Shown piece after piece: positions 8,303-17,056 of a DNA stretch of 64,000 nt (its first letter is position 1; the number at the start of each line of letters is the position of its first letter). The notes under the pieces are model-generated. The model saw only the letters and a program-made list of their open reading frames with translations, was not told the DNA's origin and searched no databases. Both the position numbers and the translations under genes were made by a program. The stretch is from an uncultured Chlorobiaceae bacterium (lineage in GTDB: Bacteria; Bacteroidota; Chlorobiia; Chlorobiales; Chlorobiaceae). Location: positions 1 to 64,000 of the forward strand of contig CAJEXL010000005.1 of assembly GCA_903994365.1 (NCBI GenBank). Reading direction: 5' to 3'.

Positions 8303-9922
8303 TTAAATTTTTGCAAATTTGTATTTAACAATGGCTTTAATCCAAGTAAGTGGATCTGCAAAAATCCTAACTTTTTTCCCTTCCGCAAATGACCTTGAAC
8401 GATAATTGACAGGTATCTCAAGCGGTACAAACCCTTTTCTGATTAACTTAATCAAAAGTTCATAATCAAAATCAAATCGATTGCACTCAAAATCAAGACC
8501 ATGAATACATTCACGCCTGAATACTTTATACATGGTAAATGGATCTCGTAATTTTACCCCATAAAATATGTTGACCAAAAACGTGAATGTCCAGTGACCA
8601 AAATTCAGGATAAATGCTCTGACCGGCTGGTCAGAAAATTTTCGCATCTTGAAAGTGCCCCCCCCATGTCTTGCTCCAAGAACAAATGCCTCTCTTCCAT
8701 CCCGCAGATGTTCTATCAGCGCATCATAATCTTCAATATCATATTCGTCATCAGCATCCTGAATAAGTATAAAATCTCCAGTAGCATTTTTCAAACCGGT
8801 ACGCACAGCATATCCTTTGCCGAAGGGATGATCTTCCAATATGAGGGTTACCTGAGGATGGTCGGTATAATCAAGCACAATTTTTCTTGTTCCATCTGTC
8901 GAGTTGCTTTCGACAACAATTAGTTCTATATCTATATCAATTATGCTTTTGCTAAGAACACGTTCGATTCCGGCTTTAATTGTTGCAACTTCGTTATATG
9001 CAGGCATAATAACGGAGAGAATCAAGTTTCTATCTTTTTTTCTTTTACTAGCGATCATTCCAATGCCACTGGCAGTAATTTTAATTGGTTTACAGGATAT
9101 ATTTTTTGGCACATAATTGTAGAGGAAAAAAAGTAATGAAGACCAAAAAGGCACAGGATACTTTTTGAAATGAGATAAAATATATTCTACTGATAATATT
9201 TTTTTTGCTGGGAAATGTTTGATTTCAGAAAAACCTTCCTGGAAAAGAATTGAACGTAAGTTTCTGGTATCAAAATATGAAAGATGTTCTGTCTTGAATT
9301 CCATCCAGTTTGTTTTCAGCAATCTGGCTGACCAAGAGTCAAGTGATGGAACAACACAAAATATCTTACCGCCTTGCTTCAATAACTCATAGACGGTTTG
9401 TAAAAAAGATCGGGGGTCTCTGACATGTTCAAGTACATCGTTAAATATGATATAGTCAAAACATTCTGTTTGCCCGGTTAAAGCATCGATTTCACCTTGA
9501 ATAATTAGGCCATTGTAATCTTTAAGTTTGTCTCGTGCAGTTTTACATGCTACTGAAGAGAATTCAACTCCGGTGACGCATAATCCTCTATCTGCGGCAA
9601 GACTCAATAAATCACCATTACCGCATCCAATTTCGAGCAAGGAGCCTAAAGCCTTGTGGCTTTTTCCAAGGAGTATATCTAGGTAAAGAGCCGCAGTTGA
9701 TTTCTTCAAATCACTCGCATGTGTGATTCCATCTTCAGAAGAAGATAAAACAAAATATTGTTCATCATAAATTTTGCTTAGTATTTCGTTTGAAGGCTGT
9801 GGATTTATAAGCATAAATCCACAGCTGCTACACTGTGTAATTCTGTTGTTTTCTTTTGTAAATGCATAATGAATATGTCGTGAACGGCATACCGTACATT
9901 CTTTGATAATAGTTTCTTGCAT
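8303..9922 (-). CDS. Fused SAM methyltransferase and family 2 glycosyltransferase
   Basis: 539 residues with two modules. Residues 1-35 form a zinc ribbon (CTVC ... CSSC). Residues about 65-200 are a class I SAM methyltransferase with motif LLEIGCGNGDLL and the acidic FNDVLEHV. Residues about 303-539 are a GT-A glycosyltransferase of the dolichol-phosphate-mannose type, with VIMPAYNE, the DXD-like QDADDEYD and a C-terminal RSFAEGKK motif. The transferase half probably charges undecaprenyl phosphate with a sugar, and GtrA, encoded two bases downstream, flips it. The methyltransferase may cap or modify the same glycan. Fusion of the two activities is unusual; no stop or frameshift separates them. 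Confidence 0.82.
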   Translation of the reverse strand: MQETIIKECTVCRSRHIHYAFTKENNRITQCSSCGFMLINPQPSNEILSKIYDEQYFVLSSSEDGITHASDLKKSTAALYLDILLGKSHKALGSLLEIGCGNGDLLSLAADRGLCVTGVEFSSVACKTARDKLKDYNGLIIQGEIDALTGQTECFDYIIFNDVLEHVRDPRSFLQTVYELLKQGGKIFCVVPSLDSWSARLLKTNWMEFKTEHLSYFDTRNLRSILFQEGFSEIKHFPAKKILSVEYILSHFKKYPVPFWSSLLFFLYNYVPKNISCKPIKITASGIGMIASKRKKDRNLILSVIMPAYNEVATIKAGIERVLSKSIIDIDIELIVVESNSTDGTRKIVLDYTDHPQVTLILEDHPFGKGYAVRTGLKNATGDFILIQDADDEYDIEDYDALIEHLRDGREAFVLGARHGGGTFKMRKFSDQPVRAFILNFGHWTFTFLVNIFYGVKLRDPFTMYKVFRRECIHGLDFECNRFDFDYELLIKLIRKGFVPLEIPVNYRSRSFAEGKKVRIFADPLTWIKAIVKYKFAKI

Positions 9923-10018
9923 TAATTTATTTGCTTAAAATACCAGTACTACATTTGATGTATTAGTGATTAATATGGCCTGATTTATTATTATTGCGAA
10001 AAGTTAAATGCCAATAAA

Positions 10019-13018
10019 TCAGTAGATTGTACTTTTCGTTATTACAGGAATGTAAATAGAGTTCTTAACAAGTAGAAACAACAATAAGACAAATCCAAAA
10101 AAACTGATCCATAGCGCCTGATTGAGTTTCTCTGGTCTATAGGTAAAACTGACATTATAAGTCCCTGCTTTATCTATCAATACACCTTTAAAGGCTTCAT
10201 TGACCCGAATATAGTCAACTTTTTTTCCATTGAGCAACGCAATAAAGTCCCCTGGATAATAAGTTTCACCAAGAACTATGATACCCGAGCCGTTTGCCTC
10301 AACCAAAAAACTGGTACTGTTATTAGTCAATTTATATTCCTTAGCAGGTACCACAAGATAAGAAGCATTGTTATTTGGAATTGGCACCGTGATAGAATTA
10401 CTTTGAATGGCTGCGAAAGGTTGATGTGCTTTATCTGCCAATGCTTCCAATAAATCCGAAGGTTTGCGCGCTTCTTTTATTTTATTTACAAAAAAGGCTC
10501 TTGGCCAGACTGATTCTCTTTGCCAGACATCAAGATCATCAGTATAAACTAATTTCATCCCCTGTGGCATTTTCGTTCCAGGCATAGAAACTATATAGCC
10601 AACACCCAACATATCAAGAGATGCATCTCTACTTTGAATTTGCTTGCTTTGAATTAATCGCAACCACCCCCATCCTTGGTCCGGATAGTCAAGAAGGGTT
10701 AATAATTTTTCGTAATGCTCATTGCGCAATGGCTCAACCGAAACTATTCCTTCAAGACCTAATCTTGAATTGTACCCAGGAAAAAGAACATCTCCCTCAC
10801 CAATAACTTTCATTGGTGCCTTAACAGTTTTTATTAAATATTCTATTGATTTTGATTTTTTTGAATAATCTCCTCGCTTTGATGGTTGCATTATAAAATT
10901 ATCTACGGAATTTATTCCTAATGTTAAATTCATTCCATGGCGAATGTGCAACATAATAAAACAAGATACAAGTACTAAAAAAACTATCCTTCCATCTTTA
11001 GAAGCTGATCCAGTATATTGATATAATTGTGCAAGAGCAATAAAAGCTATAACAAAAGTTATAATGATCAATACATTTACATCTTTCCAGATTTTTCCAT
11101 AAAAAGAATAAATTAAAAACAAAAAAACAGTAATGATACCTGAATAAATTATGATCCGTCTTTTTGATTTTTCGGAATTCAATAAGTAATCACGAATTCC
11201 ATAACCAGCTATAATTAATGCTATTATCATCATTGGCATTGAAAAAACATCTCCAATATGCTGAATTTTATTAATAAATGGAATGGAAATTAAGATGGGT
11301 TTAGGTATAAATCCATAAGCAGTTGCCATTGCTAAAGCAAATAAAACCCAACTTCCATAAACCATAAGAGATTGGCGGTATTGCAAATTGAAATAAGCAG
11401 TCAACATACCAAAAAGAATAAATAAATTTACTGACGGCGCCGTAAGGTTATGATTAAATATCTGGGAAAAGAAATTTTCAAAAAAACAAATAATCATCCA
11501 TGGATAGAAGGTAGACGCGCCTGGAGTATCATAAACAGTATAAGATTTTCCTAAGGCATCAAGAAAAAGTAACCAATGAGGAGCCGTAATCATTGCAAGA
11601 GCAAATACAAGAGCGCACGCAAAAAGAAAAGACCTGATTCGCCCAAACTTAGGCAGAATATGTTTCAAAAAAGAAAGGATGCCTAAAGTATGCATAAAGC
11701 AAGCTGTGATAACACCTTCTTTTGGAGGCCCAGCATTGAGTTGCATCCATGTAATAAGAGCAAGCAAAATACCATTTAAAACGCAACTCACTTTGCGAGG
11801 ATTTGGTAAAGAAAAAACTTGTCCTAAGCGATCCCATTGTAATACAATCCAAGGCGAGTAGGTCAAGACAAAAAATGCCGGATGGTTAAATCGAAAGGCA
11901 AAAAAGCCTAAAAAACAACTTGATATTGTAATTAGCAATCCTGCAGATAGTTTATCTGTCAACCGAAAAACCAGTAAACCTATTCCAATAGCAAAGATTG
12001 CTTTGGACAGAATGAATTTTATATCCCAGCCAATGGCACTTCCGTCCGTTACTACTGGAATCCAGTGTAGCACATCTCCAATCATTGATTGTCCTTGTGC
12101 GAACAAGGGCACTCCAGCACCAACAAATCGAGTCCAAAAAGGAAATTCGAAATTTCGAAATAGTGCATCATGTTGAACAACGCTATTCGGCGCTATGCTC
12201 CATTGCATGGCACCAACATCTGAGCCACGAAAATCTTCTCTGATAACATCTTCCTGAAATCCTGGTATCCATGGTTTCCCGCTATACAGACCACCAATTC
12301 CTGCTGGAGAAATAAAACTCATGTCAAAAAAAACAACTGGATAACAACTCGAAATAGTTGAAATAATTCCGACAAAGAGAATTGCTTTCTTTGGGTTCTT
12401 TACGCAGTAATTAAGTATGTAAGCAATAATCTTATCAATTTTTTTTACGTAAAACTTCGTTATACTGACCAAAATATAAAAACATAGAATGGCATACCCT
12501 GTATATATCCATCCACGTTTTACAAGAAAATCTACCCATCTATTTTTCTGTTCAAACGAAGAGTTCTCTATTTCAGTTATTGGATCATTAGCATTTTCTG
12601 TCGTATATATTGTCAAAACATCTTTAATAACCTCCATTCTCTGAATTTGGTTTTTAGCTATAAATGACTTGACAGGGAAAATTTTTAGGCTTTTGCCTGA
12701 TGCTGTTTCAATTCCGGCTTTTTGTATATGAATTACCGAGGGCACACTTGCTGGATCAATACGAATCGATTTTACAGTTGCTTTAGGCAAGCGAAGCAAG
12801 TACTTATGTGATACACCTGGTTTGACATTTAAAGTAATAGAATTATGCTCATTATATCCGTGACCTGTATCAAAAAATATTTGAGTAGCAACAGAGTTCG
12901 AAGTACTCATCTCAATAGCTAAATAATTTTTGTTACTCTCTAAATAATTTTTGTACCCCATCAATCCGGCAATAAGAACCGAAAATAAGGTCAAAGCAAA
13001 TATGTTTAGTCGCGTCAT
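10019..13018 (-). CDS. Large YfhO-like multi-spanning membrane protein
   Basis: 999 residues from ATG 13018 (preceded by AAGAAGAGA); a longer frame from 13042 adds eight residues. There is one N-terminal membrane anchor, a soluble region up to about residue 165, then about a dozen hydrophobic segments, and a C-terminal soluble part with GETYYPGDF followed by one last membrane helix. This is the layout of YfhO-type GT-C proteins, which in Firmicutes glycosylate lipoteichoic acid; in Gram-negatives the role is not settled. Its place beside a GtrA/GtrB-like pair suggests transfer of a lipid-linked sugar to a surface polymer. The gene is strongly AT-rich, pointing to transfer. Confidence 0.65.
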   Translation of the reverse strand: MTRLNIFALTLFSVLIAGLMGYKNYLESNKNYLAIEMSTSNSVATQIFFDTGHGYNEHNSITLNVKPGVSHKYLLRLPKATVKSIRIDPASVPSVIHIQKAGIETASGKSLKIFPVKSFIAKNQIQRMEVIKDVLTIYTTENANDPITEIENSSFEQKNRWVDFLVKRGWIYTGYAILCFYILVSITKFYVKKIDKIIAYILNYCVKNPKKAILFVGIISTISSCYPVVFFDMSFISPAGIGGLYSGKPWIPGFQEDVIREDFRGSDVGAMQWSIAPNSVVQHDALFRNFEFPFWTRFVGAGVPLFAQGQSMIGDVLHWIPVVTDGSAIGWDIKFILSKAIFAIGIGLLVFRLTDKLSAGLLITISSCFLGFFAFRFNHPAFFVLTYSPWIVLQWDRLGQVFSLPNPRKVSCVLNGILLALITWMQLNAGPPKEGVITACFMHTLGILSFLKHILPKFGRIRSFLFACALVFALAMITAPHWLLFLDALGKSYTVYDTPGASTFYPWMIICFFENFFSQIFNHNLTAPSVNLFILFGMLTAYFNLQYRQSLMVYGSWVLFALAMATAYGFIPKPILISIPFINKIQHIGDVFSMPMMIIALIIAGYGIRDYLLNSEKSKRRIIIYSGIITVFLFLIYSFYGKIWKDVNVLIIITFVIAFIALAQLYQYTGSASKDGRIVFLVLVSCFIMLHIRHGMNLTLGINSVDNFIMQPSKRGDYSKKSKSIEYLIKTVKAPMKVIGEGDVLFPGYNSRLGLEGIVSVEPLRNEHYEKLLTLLDYPDQGWGWLRLIQSKQIQSRDASLDMLGVGYIVSMPGTKMPQGMKLVYTDDLDVWQRESVWPRAFFVNKIKEARKPSDLLEALADKAHQPFAAIQSNSITVPIPNNNASYLVVPAKEYKLTNNSTSFLVEANGSGIIVLGETYYPGDFIALLNGKKVDYIRVNEAFKGVLIDKAGTYNVSFTYRPEKLNQALWISFFGFVLLLFLLVKNSIYIPVITKSTIY

Positions 13019-13095
13019 TTGAATATCTCTTCTTAATGGCACCTTAGAAAATTAAAAAAATTCAGAAGGTAAAAACAATTTTAAATTTTTATTGC

Positions 13096-13600
13096 TTATT
13101 TATCCCTTTCCTTCTCCCCTTTTTCGGGGTTGACGACGTAAGCTTCCCGGCTGCTGCCAGACCATGATGTCAGCATGTGAGTTACCTGCATAATCAAATC
13201 CGCCCTCTCCAAATTCTTTTACCAAGCAATCTCTTTTTGCATGAGAAGAGAGATTGGTGTGCTCGTCTGTAGCTAAAACCCGATCAAAGAGGTTTAAATA
13301 GCCCGCAATCTGATCGGCATATATTTTGTGGCTAGCCGTTGCAAGAATGATCTGACGATTTTTTTCTCTTTCGGTTTTAATAAGCGCAATGACTTCTGGG
13401 TCATAAGGCAAAACTGAAACATCGATTATGATTCTCCGAGCAAGTTCCGTTTTCAACTGTGCCTTCCCCTTAAAGAACCAAAAAAATGGCAATAAACACT
13501 GAAGCGGACGCTGCTTGATAAAAGAAAACAATGACTGATATAACAGATCGGTACGAATGAGGGTGCCATCAAGATCAATAACAAGAGGGGCTGGTATCAT
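13096..13600 (-). pseudogene. Truncated, frameshifted HAD domain of a HAD-UbiA fusion protein
   Basis: From ATG 13600 the frame reads MIPAPLVIDLDGTL, giving the HAD nucleophile pair DLDGT, followed by ATAS motif II and FDYAGNSHAD motif IV. In homologous HAD-UbiA proteins the domain closes with a W...VVNP segment and continues into a prenyltransferase of about 280 residues. Here the reading frame ends at 13100 with an unrelated tail (RRQPRKRGEGKG), while a different frame over the same bases gives REAYVVNPEKG and stops at 13096. A small indel near 13150 has therefore shifted the frame, and no UbiA domain follows before the YfhO-like gene. Catalytic HAD residues remain, so residual phosphatase activity cannot be excluded. 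Confidence 0.7.
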
Positions 13601-13681
13601 GCAACAAATTTGTTCAGTGAACATGAATTTTTTATAGTAAAAGCCGCAAAATATAACCAATTTCCCATAAATCCTTAGCAA

Positions 13682-13920
13682 AGGAGTAGTTTACTACTGG
13701 GGTGAACGCTTCCGCTGGTCATGTGGCCGAAAAACTGGACCACTTGAATATGGAAGATCGTAATGGGATTGCGTGGATATAACTGATTTTGGCCAGAGGA
13801 AATAGCTGATAGTCAGAGCATCAGAAGCCTTCGCTCAATCAACTGTAAATTCTCAATTAATAATGCAAGCAAAATACACAACACCGTACATTAAACTCAT
13901 CACGAGATTTCTCTTCCCTC
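13682..13920. other. Divergent intergenic region before the U32 gene
   Basis: 239 bp separate the minus-strand HAD remnant from the plus-strand U32 gene. It contains an imperfect inverted pair GTGGCC/GGACCAC around 13722-13743 and no open frame of note. No convincing promoter was found for either side, although the leftward glycan operon and the U32 gene must both be transcribed from here or nearby. Confidence 0.4.
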
Positions 13921-13953
13921 TTGGGTACACATCCATACAAAACAATAGTACCA

Positions 13954-15243
13954 ATGCCCTTGACCAATACAGAGTTACTCTCAACTCCCGAGAATAACTC
14001 CATAGCAGTACCACCTGTTGAACTTATCGCCCCTGCTGGCGATATGACCTGCTTGATTACTGCCCTTAAGGCTGGTGCAGATGCTGTTTACTTTGGGGCC
14101 GAGGGGTACAACATGCGTGCCGGAAGTGGCAATTTCACCTCAGCAGAGTTCTCTGCCGTAAAAGCCCTCTGCGCTTCATACAACGCCAAAGCCTATCTGG
14201 CGCTCAATACCATTGTCTATGATGGTGAGCTGAAAAAGATGACGCAGAGTATTTCTGCTGCCAAAGCCGCAGGTATTGATGCCTTGATCTGTTCGGACAT
14301 GGCGGTTATTGAAGCATGCAAGAGTGCAGCTCTACCTTTTCATATTTCGACACAGGCATCAGTCAGCAACTACAATGCCGTTAAGTTCTATGCCTCTCTT
14401 GGTGCAACAATGGTCGTGCTGGCTCGCGAACTGACTCTTGAGCAGGTACGCCATATCACCGGCAAGATAAAAAGCGACAAGCTGGATGTGCGCATTGAGT
14501 GCTTTGTGCATGGCGCAATGTGTGTTGCCGTGTCGGGGCGCTGCTTTATGTCGCAGGAGGTGTTCGGGCGTTCAGCAAACCGCGGGCAGTGTGTACAGCC
14601 TTGTCGCAGGCAGTATATTATTACTGATCCTGAAGAGCATGAGGAGCTTGAGCTGGGGACTGATTATGTGATGAGCCCAAAAGATCTTTGTGCCGTTGAG
14701 TTTCTTGATGTGCTCATTGATGCAGGCATCAGCGGATTCAAAATTGAGGGAAGAAGCCGCAGCCCTGAGTATGTTCAGGCAACAACCTCCGCTTACCGCA
14801 GGGCGCTTGACCTCTGCACCCGCCATCGCTCTGATGCGGATTTCAGAAGCAGGTACAGCAACCTGGCCATAGCGCTCAAAGAGGAGCTTGCCCAGGTCTA
14901 CAACCGTGGCTTTTCGACAGGGTTTTATTTCGGCAAACCTCTGGATGCATGGACAAGGGAGTACGGATCGCTTGCACAGGAGAAAAAAACCTACATCGGC
15001 GATATCATCAAATACTATCCAAAAGCGGGAGTCGCCGAACTGCACATTCGCGCACGCGGCCTCAAGCGAGGCAACAAGCTCTCCATCCTCGGGCCAAAAA
15101 CCGGCGTACTCACCGTTATGGCTGATACGTTTTTCACCAATGACTTGCCGGATATGGATGCCGTAAAGGGCGATAATGTTACCATCAAATGTGCAACGGT
15201 GAGGAAAAACGACAAGGTGTATCTGCTGGAAAAGCGACAATAA
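13954..15243 (+). CDS. Peptidase U32-family protein (TrhP/YegQ-like)
   Basis: 429 residues from ATG 13954; an in-frame TTG at 13921 would add 11. The U32 catalytic domain starts [10 protein letters not shown], with GADAVYFGA and [17 protein letters not shown]. The cysteine-rich stretch [13 protein letters not shown] resembles the cluster-binding region of YegQ/TrhP, a tRNA uridine-34 hydroxylation factor, and is followed by a C-terminal beta-barrel domain (about residue 340 on). A role in RNA hydroxylation is more likely than proteolysis, but the exact substrate is not shown by sequence. The last 28 codons lie inside a 94-bp segment repeated downstream of the toxin-antitoxin pair. Confidence 0.8.
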   Translation: MPLTNTELLSTPENNSIAVPPVELIAPAGDMTCLITALKAGADAVYFGAEGYNMRAGSGNFTSAEFSAVKALCASYNAKAYLALNTIVYDGELKKMTQSISAAKAAGIDALICSDMAVIEACKSAALPFHISTQASVSNYNAVKFYASLGATMVVLARELTLEQVRHITGKIKSDKLDVRIECFVHGAMCVAVSGRCFMSQEVFGRSANRGQCVQPCRRQYIITDPEEHEELELGTDYVMSPKDLCAVEFLDVLIDAGISGFKIEGRSRSPEYVQATTSAYRRALDLCTRHRSDADFRSRYSNLAIALKEELAQVYNRGFSTGFYFGKPLDAWTREYGSLAQEKKTYIGDIIKYYPKAGVAELHIRARGLKRGNKLSILGPKTGVLTVMADTFFTNDLPDMDAVKGDNVTIKCATVRKNDKVYLLEKRQ

Positions 15244-15250
15244 GTTGTTG
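15157..15250 (+). repeat. 94-bp direct repeat, copy 1 (3' end of the U32 gene)
   Basis: This segment covers the last 28 codons of the U32 gene, its stop and 7 bp beyond. It recurs at 15893-15986 with one difference in 94 bases (G at 15168 against A), a synonymous AAG/AAA lysine change. The two copies flank exactly one toxin-antitoxin pair. Confidence 0.97.
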
Positions 15251-15281
15251 AGTCTGTTACTTTTTTGTTGCGTATATTTCA

Positions 15282-15298
15282 GCAACTCTCTGAGTTGC
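15282..15298. promoter_or_regulatory. Perfect inverted repeat in the toxin-antitoxin leader (candidate operator)
   Basis: GCAACTC-TCT-GAGTTGC is a perfect 7-bp inverted repeat. Its left arm also pairs with GTTGC at 15267-15271, so a second, overlapping dyad exists. A -10-like TATATT lies at 15273-15278 between the arms of the second dyad. The site is 69 bp before the antitoxin start, where autoregulatory operators of such pairs usually lie. Binding is inferred; it could equally be an RNA hairpin in the leader. Confidence 0.4.
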
Positions 15299-15366
15299 AG
15301 AGTGGGCTTTTAAGTGAATCGGAGGAAATCTTTATCCTAATGATGATTGACAAAGGAAGAATGCGC

Positions 15367-15591
15367 ATGGCAAATCAACGTGAATTACTTGAAGCTGAAG
15401 CGCTGCAACTATCAGTTGCCGAACGGGCTTCGCTTGCGCAACTGTTGCTTGCGAGTCTTGATGAGGAAAATGAGATTGATGATGCGTGGGATAGTGAAAC
15501 GCAGCGTAGAATTGCTGACATCGAGCGCGGAGTAACGCGGGTTATCACTATCGCCGATGCTCTTGCTCAAGTTCGAGCTGCATTACCATGA
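15367..15591 (+). CDS. Addiction-module antitoxin (Unstab_antitox family)
   Basis: 74 residues from ATG 15367, chosen because AGGAAG lies seven bases upstream; a longer frame starts at 15265 without a site. The sequence matches the small 'putative addiction module component' family: the hydrophobic LSVAERASLAQLLLASLD core, then DDAWDSETQRRIADIERG and a C-terminal amphipathic tail. Such proteins bind and neutralise a ParE/RelE toxin and repress their own promoter. The stop overlaps the toxin start by four bases (ATGA), the classic coupled arrangement. Confidence 0.88.
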   Translation: MANQRELLEAEALQLSVAERASLAQLLLASLDEENEIDDAWDSETQRRIADIERGVTRVITIADALAQVRAALP

Positions 15592-15881
15592 AACTTGTTC
15601 TTGCACCCGAAGCAGTTGCTGAGTTACACGATGCTGCAAAGTTCTATGTTCTTAAAGCAAATAAAGAGCTTGGGCTTGCATTTGTAGCAGAGTTTGAACG
15701 TACTGCTGCAAAAGTCCTTGCAAACCCACTGCTTGGTACCATATTTCGCGACACTCGTCGAAGATATCTATTCCGTCAATTTCCCTATAGCATCATATAT
15801 CAGGTTACGCCTGAGGAGCTTCGGATTCTGGCGATAGCACATCATAGGAGGCATCCAGGATATTGGACGAGTCGGAAATAA
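15588..15881 (+). CDS. ParE/RelE-family toxin
   Basis: 97 residues of RelE/ParE fold: N-terminal APEAVAELHDAAKFY helix pair, GTIFRDTRRRYLFRQFPYSIIYQV strand region containing the conserved arginines, and a C-terminal AIAHHRRHPGYW. The closing HxRRxPxYW pattern is typical of the ParE branch, whose members poison gyrase, rather than of mRNA-cleaving RelE; this assignment is by motif only. It is translated with the antitoxin through an ATGA overlap. Its stop is only 11 bp before the second copy of the U32 tail, so the mobile unit contains essentially nothing except this pair. Confidence 0.88.
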   Translation: MKLVLAPEAVAELHDAAKFYVLKANKELGLAFVAEFERTAAKVLANPLLGTIFRDTRRRYLFRQFPYSIIYQVTPEELRILAIAHHRRHPGYWTSRK

Positions 15882-15892
15882 TGGGCTCTGTG

Positions 15893-15986
15893 ATGCCGTA
15901 AAAGGCGATAATGTTACCATCAAATGTGCAACGGTGAGGAAAAACGACAAGGTGTATCTGCTGGAAAAGCGACAATAAGTTGTTGT
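15893..15986 (+). repeat. 94-bp direct repeat, copy 2 (orphan U32 tail)
   Basis: The same 94 bp as 15157-15250 with one synonymous difference, encoding the same final 28 residues and stop without any attached gene body. It is followed by a hairpin that probably belonged to the original U32 gene end. Confidence 0.97.
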
Positions 15987-16234
15987 ACCGGTTGCTGGAA
16001 ATAATCCGCAACCAACAGGAGCAAGTGCGCGTAATGACCAAATTACAGCGCATTTTTACGTATTTTAAACGCACTCATAACTGCTACTGCCATAAGCTTT
16101 TACGTTTTTGTCAAATTTTATTTGACGGCGAATATGCTTTTTTTTTACAGCATCCGATCTTTTTATATCTTTTCCTTCTACGTAAAAAAGATGAGCATTT
16201 TTTTTCATAACCGTTCACATAAAACCACACCGCT
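15987..16234. other. AT-rich intergenic region with palindromes
   Basis: Between the orphan tail and the next gene there are 248 AT-rich bases. Apart from the hairpin at 15991-16014 it holds a second dyad at 16026-16052 (TGCGCGTAAT, six-base loop, ATTAC-A-GCGCA) and several TTTTTACG-like words. No gene was recognised and no ribosome-binding site precedes the next start codon. Confidence 0.5.
15991..16014 (+). terminator. Hairpin after the orphan U32 tail
   Basis: GGTTGC-T-GGA and TCC-GCAACC pair around an AATAA loop. There is no T-run after it, so it is a weak intrinsic terminator or an RNA-stabilising hairpin. Its place five bases after the second tail copy suggests that this was the original downstream flank of the U32 gene. 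Confidence 0.4.
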
Positions 16235-16934
16235 ATGAGCGTAAATTTTAATGGAACACCAGTTGGTACTCCACCTGCAAATGCAGAGTTTTTAGATTTT
16301 TATCAGGATTCGTCGAAGGTAGGAACAGCACATTATTATGCTTCGTTTTACTCTGGTGATGGAGATTCGACACATTTGTATGAAAACACTATGGATAGTT
16401 ACCCTGATTATACAGAAGAAGCTGGTGGTGGTAGCATGTCCATTACATGGAACGACAATAAGAGCGTTTTTTCATTACACGAGGGTAGTGCTACAACAAG
16501 TGTAGCAAGTGGATCTATGGCGTATGATTCTCAAGGCAATGCGGTTGGGTTGTATGTCATGGGTGAAAACGGAAATACTGACAACACCGGTAATGATAAC
16601 ACCACCACCACGACCTCCACCACGACCAACATCAATCCCATTATCCAGCTCACGCCCGACACCACTGCTGGCGATGCGCTGATTGCAACGTTCTCAATTG
16701 CAGAAGATTCCTATTCGTCAGACATGTGGTCATTGCTTGATAAGAGTGGTGACGGCGTAGTTGATCATGTCACTGACGCATATACTTATCGTGACAACGG
16801 ATACCCTCACTGGTATTGAAACATTACAGTTTGCAGATCCTTATGCCGCATCTGATAGCAGCGATGGCATCAGCACTGGTGTTGCCTTAGCTGGTATAGG
16901 TGGACTGGGTCTTCTTGCCTGGGCACTCCTGTAA
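16235..16934 (+). pseudogene. Surface/secreted repeat-type protein with a frameshift near its C-terminus
   Basis: The first frame gives 194 residues: a Gly/Ser/Asp-rich domain (about 1-110), a threonine-rich linker (TTTTTSTTTN) and the start of a module reading WSLLDKSGDGVVDHV and TYRDNG. It stops at 16819. From 16800 the neighbouring frame continues naturally as DTLTGIETLQFAD, the usual ending of RTX/VCBS-associated modules, and finishes at 16934 after a hydrophobic segment (GVALAGIGGLGLLAWALL). One extra base near 16798-16800 explains the break. No signal peptide is seen, as expected for a type I secretion substrate. Function is unknown; the N-terminal part vaguely recalls HasA-type hemophores but that is not claimed. 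Confidence 0.6.
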
Positions 16935-16967
16935 AAAACAGGAATGCTATAAACGGTATTCTATTAC

Positions 16968-17015
16968 AAAAAGCTTTTGCGTACCTTGATACATGCAAAA
17001 GCTTTTTGTTTTTTT
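16968..17015 (+). terminator. Strong intrinsic terminator
   Basis: A perfect 13-bp stem (AAAAAGCTTTTGC with GCAAAAGCTTTTT) around a 14-base loop, followed by GTTTTTTT. It ends transcription of the frameshifted surface gene and isolates the hydrogenase operon that starts 42 bp later. The A-run on the left arm would also allow some activity in the opposite direction. Confidence 0.85.
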
Positions 17016-17056
17016 ACTATTTCTGACCATAATGCCTGAAAACCGGAACATGAGCG

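Noticed and set aside
8302-8430. Longer GtrA start giving 183 residues
   Set aside because: It would overlap the coding region of the preceding transferase by 128 bp and adds non-membrane sequence not found in GtrA proteins.
13722-13750. Possible insertion-sequence terminal remnant in the gap before the U32 gene
   Set aside because: The inverted pair is short and imperfect, and no transposase or target repeat is nearby.
14572-15285. 237-codon frame on the minus strand opposite the U32 gene
   Set aside because: It is a shadow of the U32 coding sequence with no family resemblance and no start signal.
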